From the NCBI GenBank assembly GCA_000436255.1, contig HF990799.1, positions 1-9,155 on the forward strand: 9,155 nucleotides of DNA. The letters are read 5' to 3'. Source of the DNA: Clostridium sp. CAG:1193 (GTDB taxonomy: Bacteria > Bacillota_I > Bacilli_A > RF39 > UBA660). This document shows positions 1-5,187 of the stretch, in pieces (positions within the stretch are counted from its first letter, which is position 1; each line of letters opens with the position of its first letter). The translations under genes were made by a program, and so were the position numbers. Below the pieces are notes generated by a model that had not been told where the DNA came from, ran no database searches, and was given only the letters and a program-made list of their open reading frames with translations.

Positions 1-1
1 A

Positions 2-688
2 GTAGTAAAAGATACAAAGACAGGTAAATCTGGAATGTGTACATTAACAGTAAAAGAAGAACCACCAGTACCATCTGGAGGAGGAGAATATACTTATTCA
101 AGTGGAAGCTGTAAGGTTACACTAAGTGAACCGGTTTCATCTAAAGGTACTCAAACTACAGTAACGGATGGAGATATATGTGGCTATTATTCTTGTACAT
201 CTAAAACGTATTGTGGAACAAAAGAAGTTGCAGCCACTTGTACAAAGGCGTGTTGTGGGACAGACACTAAAAATAAAACATGTCAAACAGAAGCTTGTGG
301 ATATTCATGTAAAGTGCAAATTGGAAAATTGTGTATAGGGAAAAAAATATTTTCGTGTCCACATCCGAGTTGTGGAACAACAACAACAAATAAAACATGT
401 TCAAAAATATCATGCTGCGGTACCAAAGAAGTTGCTAAGTCGTGTGAAAATCCAACATGCAAGGCTAAAACTTGCGTAGTAACTACATCAACAGATTTTA
501 ATTATAAAAATGTTGAGTATACCGGGAAAAAAATGATTAAATATTCATATGGTGCTTGTGAAAAAAATGGTACAAGGAAGGTAACTACTACAACATATTG
601 TGCAGTTACAAGAAGTCAAAATATTATTTATCCAGGGACAAAATCAACTATAAGACTTGATTTTGTATCGGGAGTAGAAGCTTGCTAA
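2..688 (+). CDS. Cysteine-rich, probably secreted protein, 3' part only
   Basis: The frame is open from base 2, so the ATG at 35 is very likely internal and the true start lies left of the window. I do not recognise the family. Numbering from the ATG at 35, the fragment has a short stretch resembling the last strands of an Ig-like domain (ending CTLTVKEE), a Pro/Gly/Ser linker at about residues 9-18, then a Cys-dense domain. There are 23 Cys in 217 residues, and Cys is also the last residue. Two similar units occur at about residues 60-88 and 113-142, with pattern C-x8-C-x3/4-CC-x8-C-x4-C and recurring CGTKEVA and NKTC motifs. The many evenly spaced Cys suggest a disulfide-stabilised extracellular domain (inference); metal binding is an alternative. 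The TAA stop is followed at once by the promoter of the next gene, with no terminator between them. Confidence 0.85.
   Translation, partial: VVKDTKTGKSGMCTLTVKEEPPVPSGGGEYTYSSGSCKVTLSEPVSSKGTQTTVTDGDICGYYSCTSKTYCGTKEVAATCTKACCGTDTKNKTCQTEACGYSCKVQIGKLCIGKKIFSCPHPSCGTTTTNKTCSKISCCGTKEVAKSCENPTCKAKTCVVTTSTDFNYKNVEYTGKKMIKYSYGACEKNGTRKVTTTTYCAVTRSQNIIYPGTKSTIRLDFVSGVEAC
212..460 (+). repeat. Two-unit cysteine-rich protein repeat
   Basis: Unit 1 is encoded at 212-298 and unit 2 at 371-460. Both follow C-x8-C-x3/4-CC-x8-C-x4-C. The x8 loops use two alternating sequences, GTKEVAxx and GTxTxNKT, in opposite order in the two units. This suggests an older, shorter C-x8-C element was duplicated more than once. 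The DNA copies have diverged, so the repeat is clear mainly at protein level. Confidence 0.75.
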
Positions 689-835
689 TTTGACAAAAAG
701 AGTAAAATATGTATAATAATGACTATCAAAAGGGGGTAATTTTGGATGGAATTACAAAGAAATAATAAATATAAGAATAAAATAGCAGCAGGATTATCAG
801 CAATAATAATAGCAAGTGCAGCATTAACTGGATGT
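689..835 (+). repeat. 5' cassette repeat, copy 1 (promoter to lipobox)
   Basis: This 147-base stretch matches 1499-1645 with only three mismatches (at 787, 805 and 820). The first 98 bases are identical. It covers the promoter, ribosome site and signal-peptide codons up to the lipobox Cys, and begins one base after the stop codon of the upstream Cys-rich gene. Confidence 0.95.
690..717 (+). promoter_or_regulatory. Promoter of first lipoprotein gene
   Basis: A perfect -35 TTGACA (690-695) and perfect -10 TATAAT (712-717) are separated by 16 bases. Transcription should begin near 724, giving a leader of about 22 bases with a strong AGGGGG ribosome site (731-736) nine bases before the ATG at 746. 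A fully consensus housekeeping-sigma promoter predicts strong expression. An identical promoter precedes the second lipoprotein gene. Confidence 0.85.
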
Positions 836-1471
836 AGTGAATCAAGTATTATACAATTTAATGTAGAGGTTACACCAGAGCCATATGAAGAGTATGTTGA
901 ACCAACAGCAACACCAAAGCCAACACCAGCACCAACTCCAACAATAGAAGAGGATATGGAGTCTCTTGGAATAGTTGAGGATGATTTTGAGATAGATTAT
1001 GGTGGTGTATTTGGCTTAGTATTTAAAATGCCAAATGGTAAAATTAAGATAGTAGAAACAATATGGAATCATGATGGAGATAAAAGTGTATTTTGTGATG
1101 CATTTACAAATATACCTATAATGTCTGCAACAAATTGTACTTCTGATTATAAATTTGATATAACATATGATGAGGCTGAAATATTAGTACCATATTTTAT
1201 GGATTCAGAATTAGAAATGATAGGAATACAAGCACATCTAGAAAATTATATTGGTAATAATCTTGATGATGATATGTGGGAGAGATTAAAGTATATTATT
1301 CCAAAATATTTTAACAAAGAATATACAGAAACAATCAGTTTTGACGAATGTATTTTTACAAGAGAGTGGCTAGCTGAATTTTATATAGATCTTGTACCAA
1401 GAGAAAACAGAGTAACAGCAGAGGAATTACAAACAGGACTAGAAAAAGATAGTGCAAAAGTACTTAAATAG
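746..1471 (+). CDS. Lipoprotein of unknown function, single-module paralogue
   Basis: This 241-residue predicted lipoprotein is of a family I do not recognise. A basic n-region (RNNKYKNK) and hydrophobic core lead to the lipobox LTGC, with Cys30 as the likely lipidated residue; the mature protein should sit on the outer face of the membrane. A Pro/Thr-rich spacer at about 43-66 probably lifts the domain off the surface. One globular module follows (about 71-241), with LGIV (74-77), a GLVFKMPNG strand (90-98), Cys131, ILVPYF (146-151) and the tail ENRVTAEELQTGLEKDS starting at 220. The start at 746 is fixed by the AGGGGG site nine bases upstream and by the identical start in the paralogue. The gene has its own promoter and terminator. 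The ends are almost identical to the next gene while the middle is strongly diverged. Confidence 0.9.
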   Translation: MELQRNNKYKNKIAAGLSAIIIASAALTGCSESSIIQFNVEVTPEPYEEYVEPTATPKPTPAPTPTIEEDMESLGIVEDDFEIDYGGVFGLVFKMPNGKIKIVETIWNHDGDKSVFCDAFTNIPIMSATNCTSDYKFDITYDEAEILVPYFMDSELEMIGIQAHLENYIGNNLDDDMWERLKYIIPKYFNKEYTETISFDECIFTREWLAEFYIDLVPRENRVTAEELQTGLEKDSAKVLK

Positions 1472-1478
1472 GTTATTA
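1403..1478 (+). repeat. 3' cassette repeat, copy 1 (C-terminal tail and stop)
   Basis: These 76 bases match 2717-2792 with four mismatches. They encode the tail from ENRVTAEELQTG to the TAG stop and enter the terminator stem. Three mismatches are silent and one changes Ala to Val. The sequence between this and the 5' repeat is far more diverged than either end. Confidence 0.93.
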
Positions 1479-1501
1479 CAAGTGTAATAACTTATTTTTT
1501 T
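1466..1501 (+). terminator. Rho-independent terminator of first lipoprotein gene
   Basis: A 14-bp stem with one G-U pair joins 1466-1479 to 1484-1497, closing an AAGT loop. Its inner eight pairs (GTTATTAC/GTAATAAC) are perfect. A run of seven T follows at 1495-1501. The stem begins inside the last codons, and the final T residues double as the first bases of the next promoter's TTGACA box. Confidence 0.85.
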
Positions 1502-1645
1502 GACAAAAAGAGTAAAATATGTATAATAATGACTATCAAAAGGGGGTAATTTTGGATGGAATTACAAAGAAATAATAAATATAAGAATAAAATAGCGGCA
1601 GGATTATCAGCAATGATAATAGCAAGTGCTGCATTAACTGGATGT
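1499..1645 (+). repeat. 5' cassette repeat, copy 2 (promoter to lipobox)
   Basis: This is the second copy of 689-835, offset by exactly 810 bases, with the same promoter, ribosome site and signal-peptide codons. Similarity drops sharply just after the lipobox Cys codon, so the conserved unit ends at the processed N-terminus of the mature protein. Confidence 0.95.
1500..1527 (+). promoter_or_regulatory. Promoter of second lipoprotein gene
   Basis: TTGACA (1500-1505) and TATAAT (1522-1527) are 16 bases apart, identical to the promoter at 690-717 including the spacer. The AGGGGG ribosome site is at 1541-1546, nine bases before the ATG at 1556. The -35 box overlaps the T-run of the preceding terminator. 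Confidence 0.85.
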
Positions 1646-2785
1646 GGGGATACTATGAATGTAGGGGGAACGCCAATTGTGACTCCAGCTGGTAAAATAG
1701 TACCTTATACTACACCAAATCCTATGCCTGATACAGAAATAGAAGCGTTAGGAATAGTAAATGAAGATGATTTGATATTGGCAAGGGATAGATTTGGTTT
1801 GATATTTAAAATGCCTAATGATGAAACAAAGGTTGTAGAGACATTATATAGTAGAGAAGAAAACAAGTATACTTTTTATGATGTATTTACAGAAATTCCA
1901 ATACTAACAGCAACAAATTGTACTCAAGACGAAGATTATAATATCTACTATGATGACGCAGAAATATTAGTACCTTATTTTGAAGATGCAGAATTAGTAA
2001 TGATAGGAATACAAACGAAAATAGAAAACTATGGAATTGCAAATCTTAATGTAAATGGTGAAGAATTAATAAACAAAGTAATTCTTAAGTATTTTAAATT
2101 AAATTCAGTAGAAGAAATAGATTTATCTACACGTTATTTTAATAAAAGAGAACTAGCAGAAATGTATATGTTAACATTTGATGAAGAAAACAGAGTAACT
2201 GCTTTTAACTTATTGAATGAATATGGAATGGAACCTCCATCTGAGGTGTTTAATAATAATGATGCAGAATTACTAGACGAAGATACAATAAATAATGAAA
2301 AAGCGTTGTTGGGTATAATAGATGATACTAAAATGATGAGAGGATATGAAATATACGGAATAGTATTTAGAATGCCTGATGGACAGTATAAAGTAATAGA
2401 AACAACGTGGGAAGAAGATAAAAACGGAGGCATATATAAAGATTTATTTACAGAAATTCAAGTAATATCAGCAGAAGATTGCAGCTATGATTCGGAAGGC
2501 AATAGAATATGTGAAAATTTTCAAATATTAGTACCATACTTTGAAAATGCAGAAATAGTATCTATAAATTTAATGGATGAGACGGAAGCTGTATTTCATA
2601 GTATTGATGAAGGAATAAGTTTACGATCAGATAGAGTATATTATAAATATAGTAATGATGATTATACTTATACAAAAGATAGTTTTGCTGGATATTATGT
2701 AGAGCTTTTTTCAAAAGAAAACAGAGTAACTGCAGAAGAATTACAAACAGGACTTGAAAAAGATAGTGTAAAAGTACTTAAATAG
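1556..2785 (+). CDS. Lipoprotein of unknown function, two-module paralogue
   Basis: This 409-residue predicted lipoprotein is a paralogue of the preceding gene and of unknown function. Its first 30 residues differ from that protein at one position only (Met instead of Ile at 20), and Cys30 is the likely lipidated residue. A spacer of about 30 residues leads to module A (about 62-224) and module B (about 249-409). Each module has an LGI(V/I) start, a G(L/I)(I/V)F(K/R)MP strand, one aligned Cys (122 and 309), ILVPYF (137-142 and 324-329) and an ENRVTA tail (211 and 388). Only module B keeps the full tail ENRVTAEELQTGLEKDS; module A has a degenerate version. The protein is exactly 168 residues longer than its paralogue, consistent with one extra module. 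Both modules are rich in Asp and Glu. Ligand binding or surface adhesion is possible, but nothing in the sequence decides. Confidence 0.9.
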   Translation: MELQRNNKYKNKIAAGLSAMIIASAALTGCGDTMNVGGTPIVTPAGKIVPYTTPNPMPDTEIEALGIVNEDDLILARDRFGLIFKMPNDETKVVETLYSREENKYTFYDVFTEIPILTATNCTQDEDYNIYYDDAEILVPYFEDAELVMIGIQTKIENYGIANLNVNGEELINKVILKYFKLNSVEEIDLSTRYFNKRELAEMYMLTFDEENRVTAFNLLNEYGMEPPSEVFNNNDAELLDEDTINNEKALLGIIDDTKMMRGYEIYGIVFRMPDGQYKVIETTWEEDKNGGIYKDLFTEIQVISAEDCSYDSEGNRICENFQILVPYFENAEIVSINLMDETEAVFHSIDEGISLRSDRVYYKYSNDDYTYTKDSFAGYYVELFSKENRVTAEELQTGLEKDSVKVLK

Positions 2786-2792
2786 GTTATTA
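2717..2792 (+). repeat. 3' cassette repeat, copy 2 (C-terminal tail and stop)
   Basis: This is the second copy of 1403-1478, offset by 1314 bases with four mismatches. The offset exceeds the 810-base offset of the 5' repeat by 504 bases, which is the 168 codons of the extra module. Confidence 0.93.
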
Positions 2793-2815
2793 TGAGAATA
2801 ATAATCTATTTTTTT
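2780..2815 (+). terminator. Rho-independent terminator of second lipoprotein gene
   Basis: A 14-bp stem with one G-U pair joins 2780-2793 to 2798-2811, with a GAGA loop and a T-run ending at 2815. It has the same position and size as the terminator at 1466-1501. The loop and loop-closing pair differ (C-G there, T-A here), and the wobble pair is shifted by one position, so pairing is kept despite base changes. Confidence 0.85.
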
Positions 2816-2834
2816 ATATAATATTGTGCTTATA

Positions 2835-2843
2835 TGTTACAAT
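2835..2843 (+). promoter_or_regulatory. Possible extended -10 promoter for pyrophosphatase-like gene
   Basis: TG-T-TACAAT fits an extended -10 element. No good -35 box lies 16-18 bases upstream. Transcription from here would start near 2850, just before the GGAGG ribosome site at 2852-2856. The terminator immediately upstream makes an independent promoter likely, but this exact assignment is tentative. Confidence 0.35.
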
Positions 2844-2864
2844 CTAAATATGGAGGTAAATGTT

Positions 2865-3212
2865 ATGGAAAAGGTAAATGCTAGTGATTATTTAGGGAAG
2901 GAAGTAGTTGTTAAAATAGATAGACCATTAGGTTCTAGACATAAAAAGCATGGATTTATGTATATGTTAAATTATGGATATATTCCTGATACTATTAGTG
3001 GTGATGAAGAAGAATTAGATGCTTATTTATTGGGTGAATTTGAACCAGTAGATAAATCTAAAGGAAAAGTAATAGCAGTTATACATAGAATTAATGATGA
3101 TGATGATAAGTTAATAGTATCAAAAGATGGTGTTAATTACTCAGATGATCAAATAAAAGCATTAACTGAATTTCAAGAAAGATATTTTAAATCTATAATA
3201 AAAAGAAAGTAA
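2865..3212 (+). CDS. Short inorganic-pyrophosphatase-like protein
   Basis: This 115-residue cytoplasmic protein resembles family I inorganic pyrophosphatases, which hydrolyse pyrophosphate to two phosphates using Mg2+. The core signature is present: KxxHGF then NYGYIPDT, followed by an acidic segment ending ELDAYLLGEFEP, and later VIAVIHR. It is much shorter than classic bacterial enzymes (about 170-180 residues) and matches a compact subfamily seen in Firmicutes. In the usual D-x-D-P-x-D active-site pattern the second Asp and the Pro are both replaced by Glu (DEEELD), so catalysis is likely but not certain. The ATG at 2865 is chosen because GGAGG lies eight bases upstream and the family start follows; a GTG at 2826 would add 13 unconserved residues. 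The gene stands alone between two terminators. Confidence 0.83.
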   Translation: MEKVNASDYLGKEVVVKIDRPLGSRHKKHGFMYMLNYGYIPDTISGDEEELDAYLLGEFEPVDKSKGKVIAVIHRINDDDDKLIVSKDGVNYSDDQIKALTEFQERYFKSIIKRK

Positions 3213-3240
3213 TCATTATAGTGCAATGATTATTTTTCTT
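3205..3240 (+). terminator. Rho-independent terminator after pyrophosphatase-like gene
   Basis: A perfect 8-bp stem TAATCATT (3210-3217) / AATGATTA (3225-3232) with a 7-base loop is followed by TTTTTCTTT. The stem includes the TAA stop codon. A-rich sequence upstream of the stem could pair with the T-run and extend the hairpin. Confidence 0.75.
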
Positions 3241-3258
3241 TATGTTTAACATTATACG

Positions 3259-3267
3259 TGTTATACT
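3259..3267 (+). promoter_or_regulatory. Possible extended -10 promoter for the apbE operon
   Basis: TG-T-TATACT is a good extended -10 element. The region 17 bases upstream (TTTATG) is a poor -35 match. The predicted start near 3274 would coincide with the GGTGG ribosome site at 3274-3278, giving a very short leader. It lies between a terminator and the first gene of the operon, where a promoter is needed. Confidence 0.4.
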
Positions 3268-3282
3268 TATTTTGGTGGTTTT

Positions 3283-4263
3283 ATGAAAAAAATAGTAATC
3301 CTTTTTATATCTATATTGTTATTATGTGGATGTACAAGTAAAAATAATATAAATATAGAAAAGTATGATATGTTTTACATGGATACATATATAGAGGTCA
3401 AATTGTATGATGTAACTAAAGAAGAGTCTAGTAATATATTTAAGAATATCGATAATATTTTTAGTGAGTATCATAAATTATCTGATAGATATAATGCATA
3501 TGATGATATAAAAAACATTTATTATCTTAATAATGAACTTGACGAAAAAGAGGTTACTATTGATTCAAAGTTAAGTGAAATGATAAAATTTGGATTAGAT
3601 ATGTATGATTTTACTGATGGATATATTAATATTGCTTTAGGAAATGTTATTGATGTGTGGAAAGAATATAGAGAAAATGAAAATGGGGTTCCTGGGTTAT
3701 TTGAACTTTCTACAAGTGGGAGCGTTGATATTAATGATGTTTCTTTAGTAAATAATGTTTATAAAAAAAGTAATGGAGTAAAGCTTGATTTAGGTGCATA
3801 CGCGAAAGGATTTGTAACTGAAAAAGTAGGTGAGTATTTAGAATCTATTGGTTATAAGAAGTATTTAATAAACGCAGGTGGTAATGTTAAAGTGGGTTCT
3901 AAATATAAAAGTGATAGTTATTTAGTTGGGTTAGAAGAACCATTTAATACATCAAATATATATAAAAAAATATTAGTGGAAAATGAATCTATAGTAACTA
4001 GTGGTAGTTATCAAAGATATTATATATATAACGATATAAATTATAATCATATTATTAATCCTAAAACACTATATCCAGAGAACTATACAAAAAGTGTAAC
4101 TATAATAACAAAAGATAGTAAATATGCAGATATATTATCTACATATATGTTCTTAATCCCTATAGAAGATGGTATAAAGAAAATAGATGAGCTAGATGGT
4201 GTAGAAGCTATATGGTATAGTGATAAAATATATACATCAAAAGGATTTAGTAATTATGAATAA
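3283..4263 (+). CDS. apbE: FAD:protein FMN transferase, lipoprotein (ApbE family)
   Basis: ApbE enzymes use FAD and Mg2+ to attach FMN covalently to a Thr in extracytoplasmic FMN-binding domains. This 326-residue protein is full length. It has a signal peptide with lipobox LCGC (Cys17 lipidated), so it should be anchored outside the membrane. Family motifs are in order: MDTY (33-36), DLGAYAKG (169-176), INAGGN (196-201), HIINPKT (256-262) and ADILST (282-287), the last containing the Asp and Thr expected to help bind the metal. GGTGG lies four bases before the ATG. The gene starts an operon: its last eight bases overlap the NusG domain II gene. A plausible target, the FMN-binding lipoprotein, lies two genes downstream. 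The role corresponds to the ApbE-type FmnB of Gram-positive extracellular electron-transfer loci. Confidence 0.95.
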   Translation: MKKIVILFISILLLCGCTSKNNINIEKYDMFYMDTYIEVKLYDVTKEESSNIFKNIDNIFSEYHKLSDRYNAYDDIKNIYYLNNELDEKEVTIDSKLSEMIKFGLDMYDFTDGYINIALGNVIDVWKEYRENENGVPGLFELSTSGSVDINDVSLVNNVYKKSNGVKLDLGAYAKGFVTEKVGEYLESIGYKKYLINAGGNVKVGSKYKSDSYLVGLEEPFNTSNIYKKILVENESIVTSGSYQRYYIYNDINYNHIINPKTLYPENYTKSVTIITKDSKYADILSTYMFLIPIEDGIKKIDELDGVEAIWYSDKIYTSKGFSNYE

Positions 4264-4609
4264 AAAAGATATATTACTTATATTAATAACTTTATTAGTA
4301 TCTGGTGTATTAATATTTATAAATAAATTAAACTATAAAAAAAGTAATTATGCATATGTATATTATGAAAATAAAGTAATAAAAGAAATAGATTTGAGTA
4401 TAAATGATACTTATACAGTAAAAGGGTATAATGGTAGTGTTGTAATAGAAGTTAAAGATAATATGATAAGAGTAAAAGAAGAAACTTCAAAATATCATAT
4501 ATGCAGTAAACAAGGATTTGTTAAAGACAATACTCCTATTATATGTATGCCTAATAAAATAATTATAAAAATGGATTATAAAGAAAATCTTGATTCGGTG
4601 GTGAGATAA
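4256..4609 (+). CDS. Membrane-anchored NusG domain II protein (EetA-like)
   Basis: This 117-residue protein has one N-terminal membrane segment (about 5-25) and a small beta-rich extracytoplasmic domain resembling NusG domain II (PF07009). Visible family features are the YVYYENKVIKEIDL strand pair, a Cys followed by a QG turn (Cys83) and the closing ICMPNKIII (Cys97). The Cys normally found shortly before the first of these, in a CPDxxC-like motif, appears replaced by Ser78. This family commonly accompanies Gx-type transporters, ApbE and FMN-binding proteins, and as I recall corresponds to EetA of Listeria-type electron-transfer loci; its biochemical role is unclear. The ATG at 4256 is preferred over an upstream in-frame ATG at 4220, since AAGGA lies ten bases before it and the hydrophobic segment follows directly. 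Overlap with apbE (8 bases) and the next gene (1 base) implies co-transcription. Confidence 0.85.
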   Translation: MNKKDILLILITLLVSGVLIFINKLNYKKSNYAYVYYENKVIKEIDLSINDTYTVKGYNGSVVIEVKDNMIRVKEETSKYHICSKQGFVKDNTPIICMPNKIIIKMDYKENLDSVVR

Positions 4610-5112
4610 TGGATACAAAAAAAATAGCAAAATTGTCAATGTTACTTGCTATATCAGTAACTCTTGGAGTGCTTGATAGTTTTATACCTATATTCAGCGG
4701 TATCATTCCTGGTATTAAACTTGGTCTTGCTAATATAGTTATATTATTTGCAATATATGAGTATTCATTTAAAGATGCATTAGTATTATCAATTTTAAGA
4801 GTATTTTTAGTTGGAATATTAAGAACTGGTTTATTTAGTATGACTTTCTTTTTCAGTTTATTTGGTGCGATTTTATCATTAATAAGTATGTCTTTAGTTA
4901 AAAAATATACAAAATTATCGGTAGTAGGAGTAAGTATCGTTGGTGCGATATTTCATAGTATTGGTCAAATAATTATAGCTATAATTTTCTTATCTAATAT
5001 AAATATTTTATATTATTTACCAGTTTTATTAATAAGTTCTTTAGTTACTGGTATATTAGTAGGAATGTGTTCAGATAAATTAATATCATATTATAATAAA
5101 ATTTATGTATAA
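4609..5112 (+). CDS. Gx transporter / Hpre_diP_synt_I family membrane protein (EetB-like)
   Basis: This 167-residue integral membrane protein has about five or six hydrophobic segments (roughly 9-29, 34-54, 56-97 as two, 104-128 and 131-153). The signature PGIKLGLANIVILFAIYEY (34-52), followed by KDAL and an RVFLVGILRTG segment, fits the family called Gx transporter or heptaprenyl diphosphate synthase component I (PF07456). The older name is probably misleading here: there is no prenyl synthase partner in view, and the fold resembles small ECF-type substrate-binding membrane proteins. As I recall the family corresponds to EetB in flavin-based extracellular electron-transfer loci. The ATG overlaps the previous stop by one base (TAATG), with a GGTGG-type ribosome site at 4597-4601. 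No convincing terminator follows, so reading through into the FMN lipoprotein gene is possible. Confidence 0.88.
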   Translation: MDTKKIAKLSMLLAISVTLGVLDSFIPIFSGIIPGIKLGLANIVILFAIYEYSFKDALVLSILRVFLVGILRTGLFSMTFFFSLFGAILSLISMSLVKKYTKLSVVGVSIVGAIFHSIGQIIIAIIFLSNINILYYLPVLLISSLVTGILVGMCSDKLISYYNKIYV

Positions 5113-5137
5113 ATTTACATTGTATATATAAAAAATA

Positions 5138-5166
5138 TTGATATATTTTTACTAATTTATTATAAT
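5138..5166 (+). promoter_or_regulatory. Promoter of FMN-binding lipoprotein gene
   Basis: The -35 TTGATA (5138-5143, one mismatch) and perfect -10 TATAAT (5161-5166) are separated by the ideal 17 bases. Transcription should start near 5173, just ahead of the AGGAGG ribosome site at 5178-5183. This internal promoter would let the lipoprotein be made in excess over the upstream membrane genes. Confidence 0.8.
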
Positions 5167-5187
5167 TAAAATATGATAGGAGGATAT

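Noticed and set aside
2134..2433. Reverse-strand open frame across the second lipoprotein gene
   Set aside because: It lies wholly antisense to a well-supported gene, has low-complexity Ser/Leu/Ile composition, and has no family features.
689..2815. Insertion sequence or phage origin for the cassette duplication
   Set aside because: There is no transposase, integrase, terminal inverted repeat or target-site duplication. The repeats are direct and coincide with functional gene ends.
2826..2864. Upstream GTG start for the pyrophosphatase-like gene
   Set aside because: The added 13 residues are not family-like and the codon lies upstream of both the GGAGG site and the likely transcription start.
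3251..3260. Ten-base match ATTATACGTG shared with 9118-9127 upstream of the right-edge gene
   Set aside because: It precedes two genes but is short and AT-rich, and its position relative to the two starts differs, so chance is sufficient.
4609..5112. Literal heptaprenyl diphosphate synthase subunit
   Set aside because: The protein is a multi-pass membrane protein with no catalytic DDxxD motif and no synthase partner in view; the electron-transfer context fits better.
5099..5116. Palindrome AAATTTAT-GT-ATAAATTT over the stop of the Gx gene, as a terminator or operator
   Set aside because: The 2-base spacer is too short for a hairpin loop, there is no T-run, and such AT palindromes are frequent by chance here. 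An operator role cannot be excluded but is unsupported.
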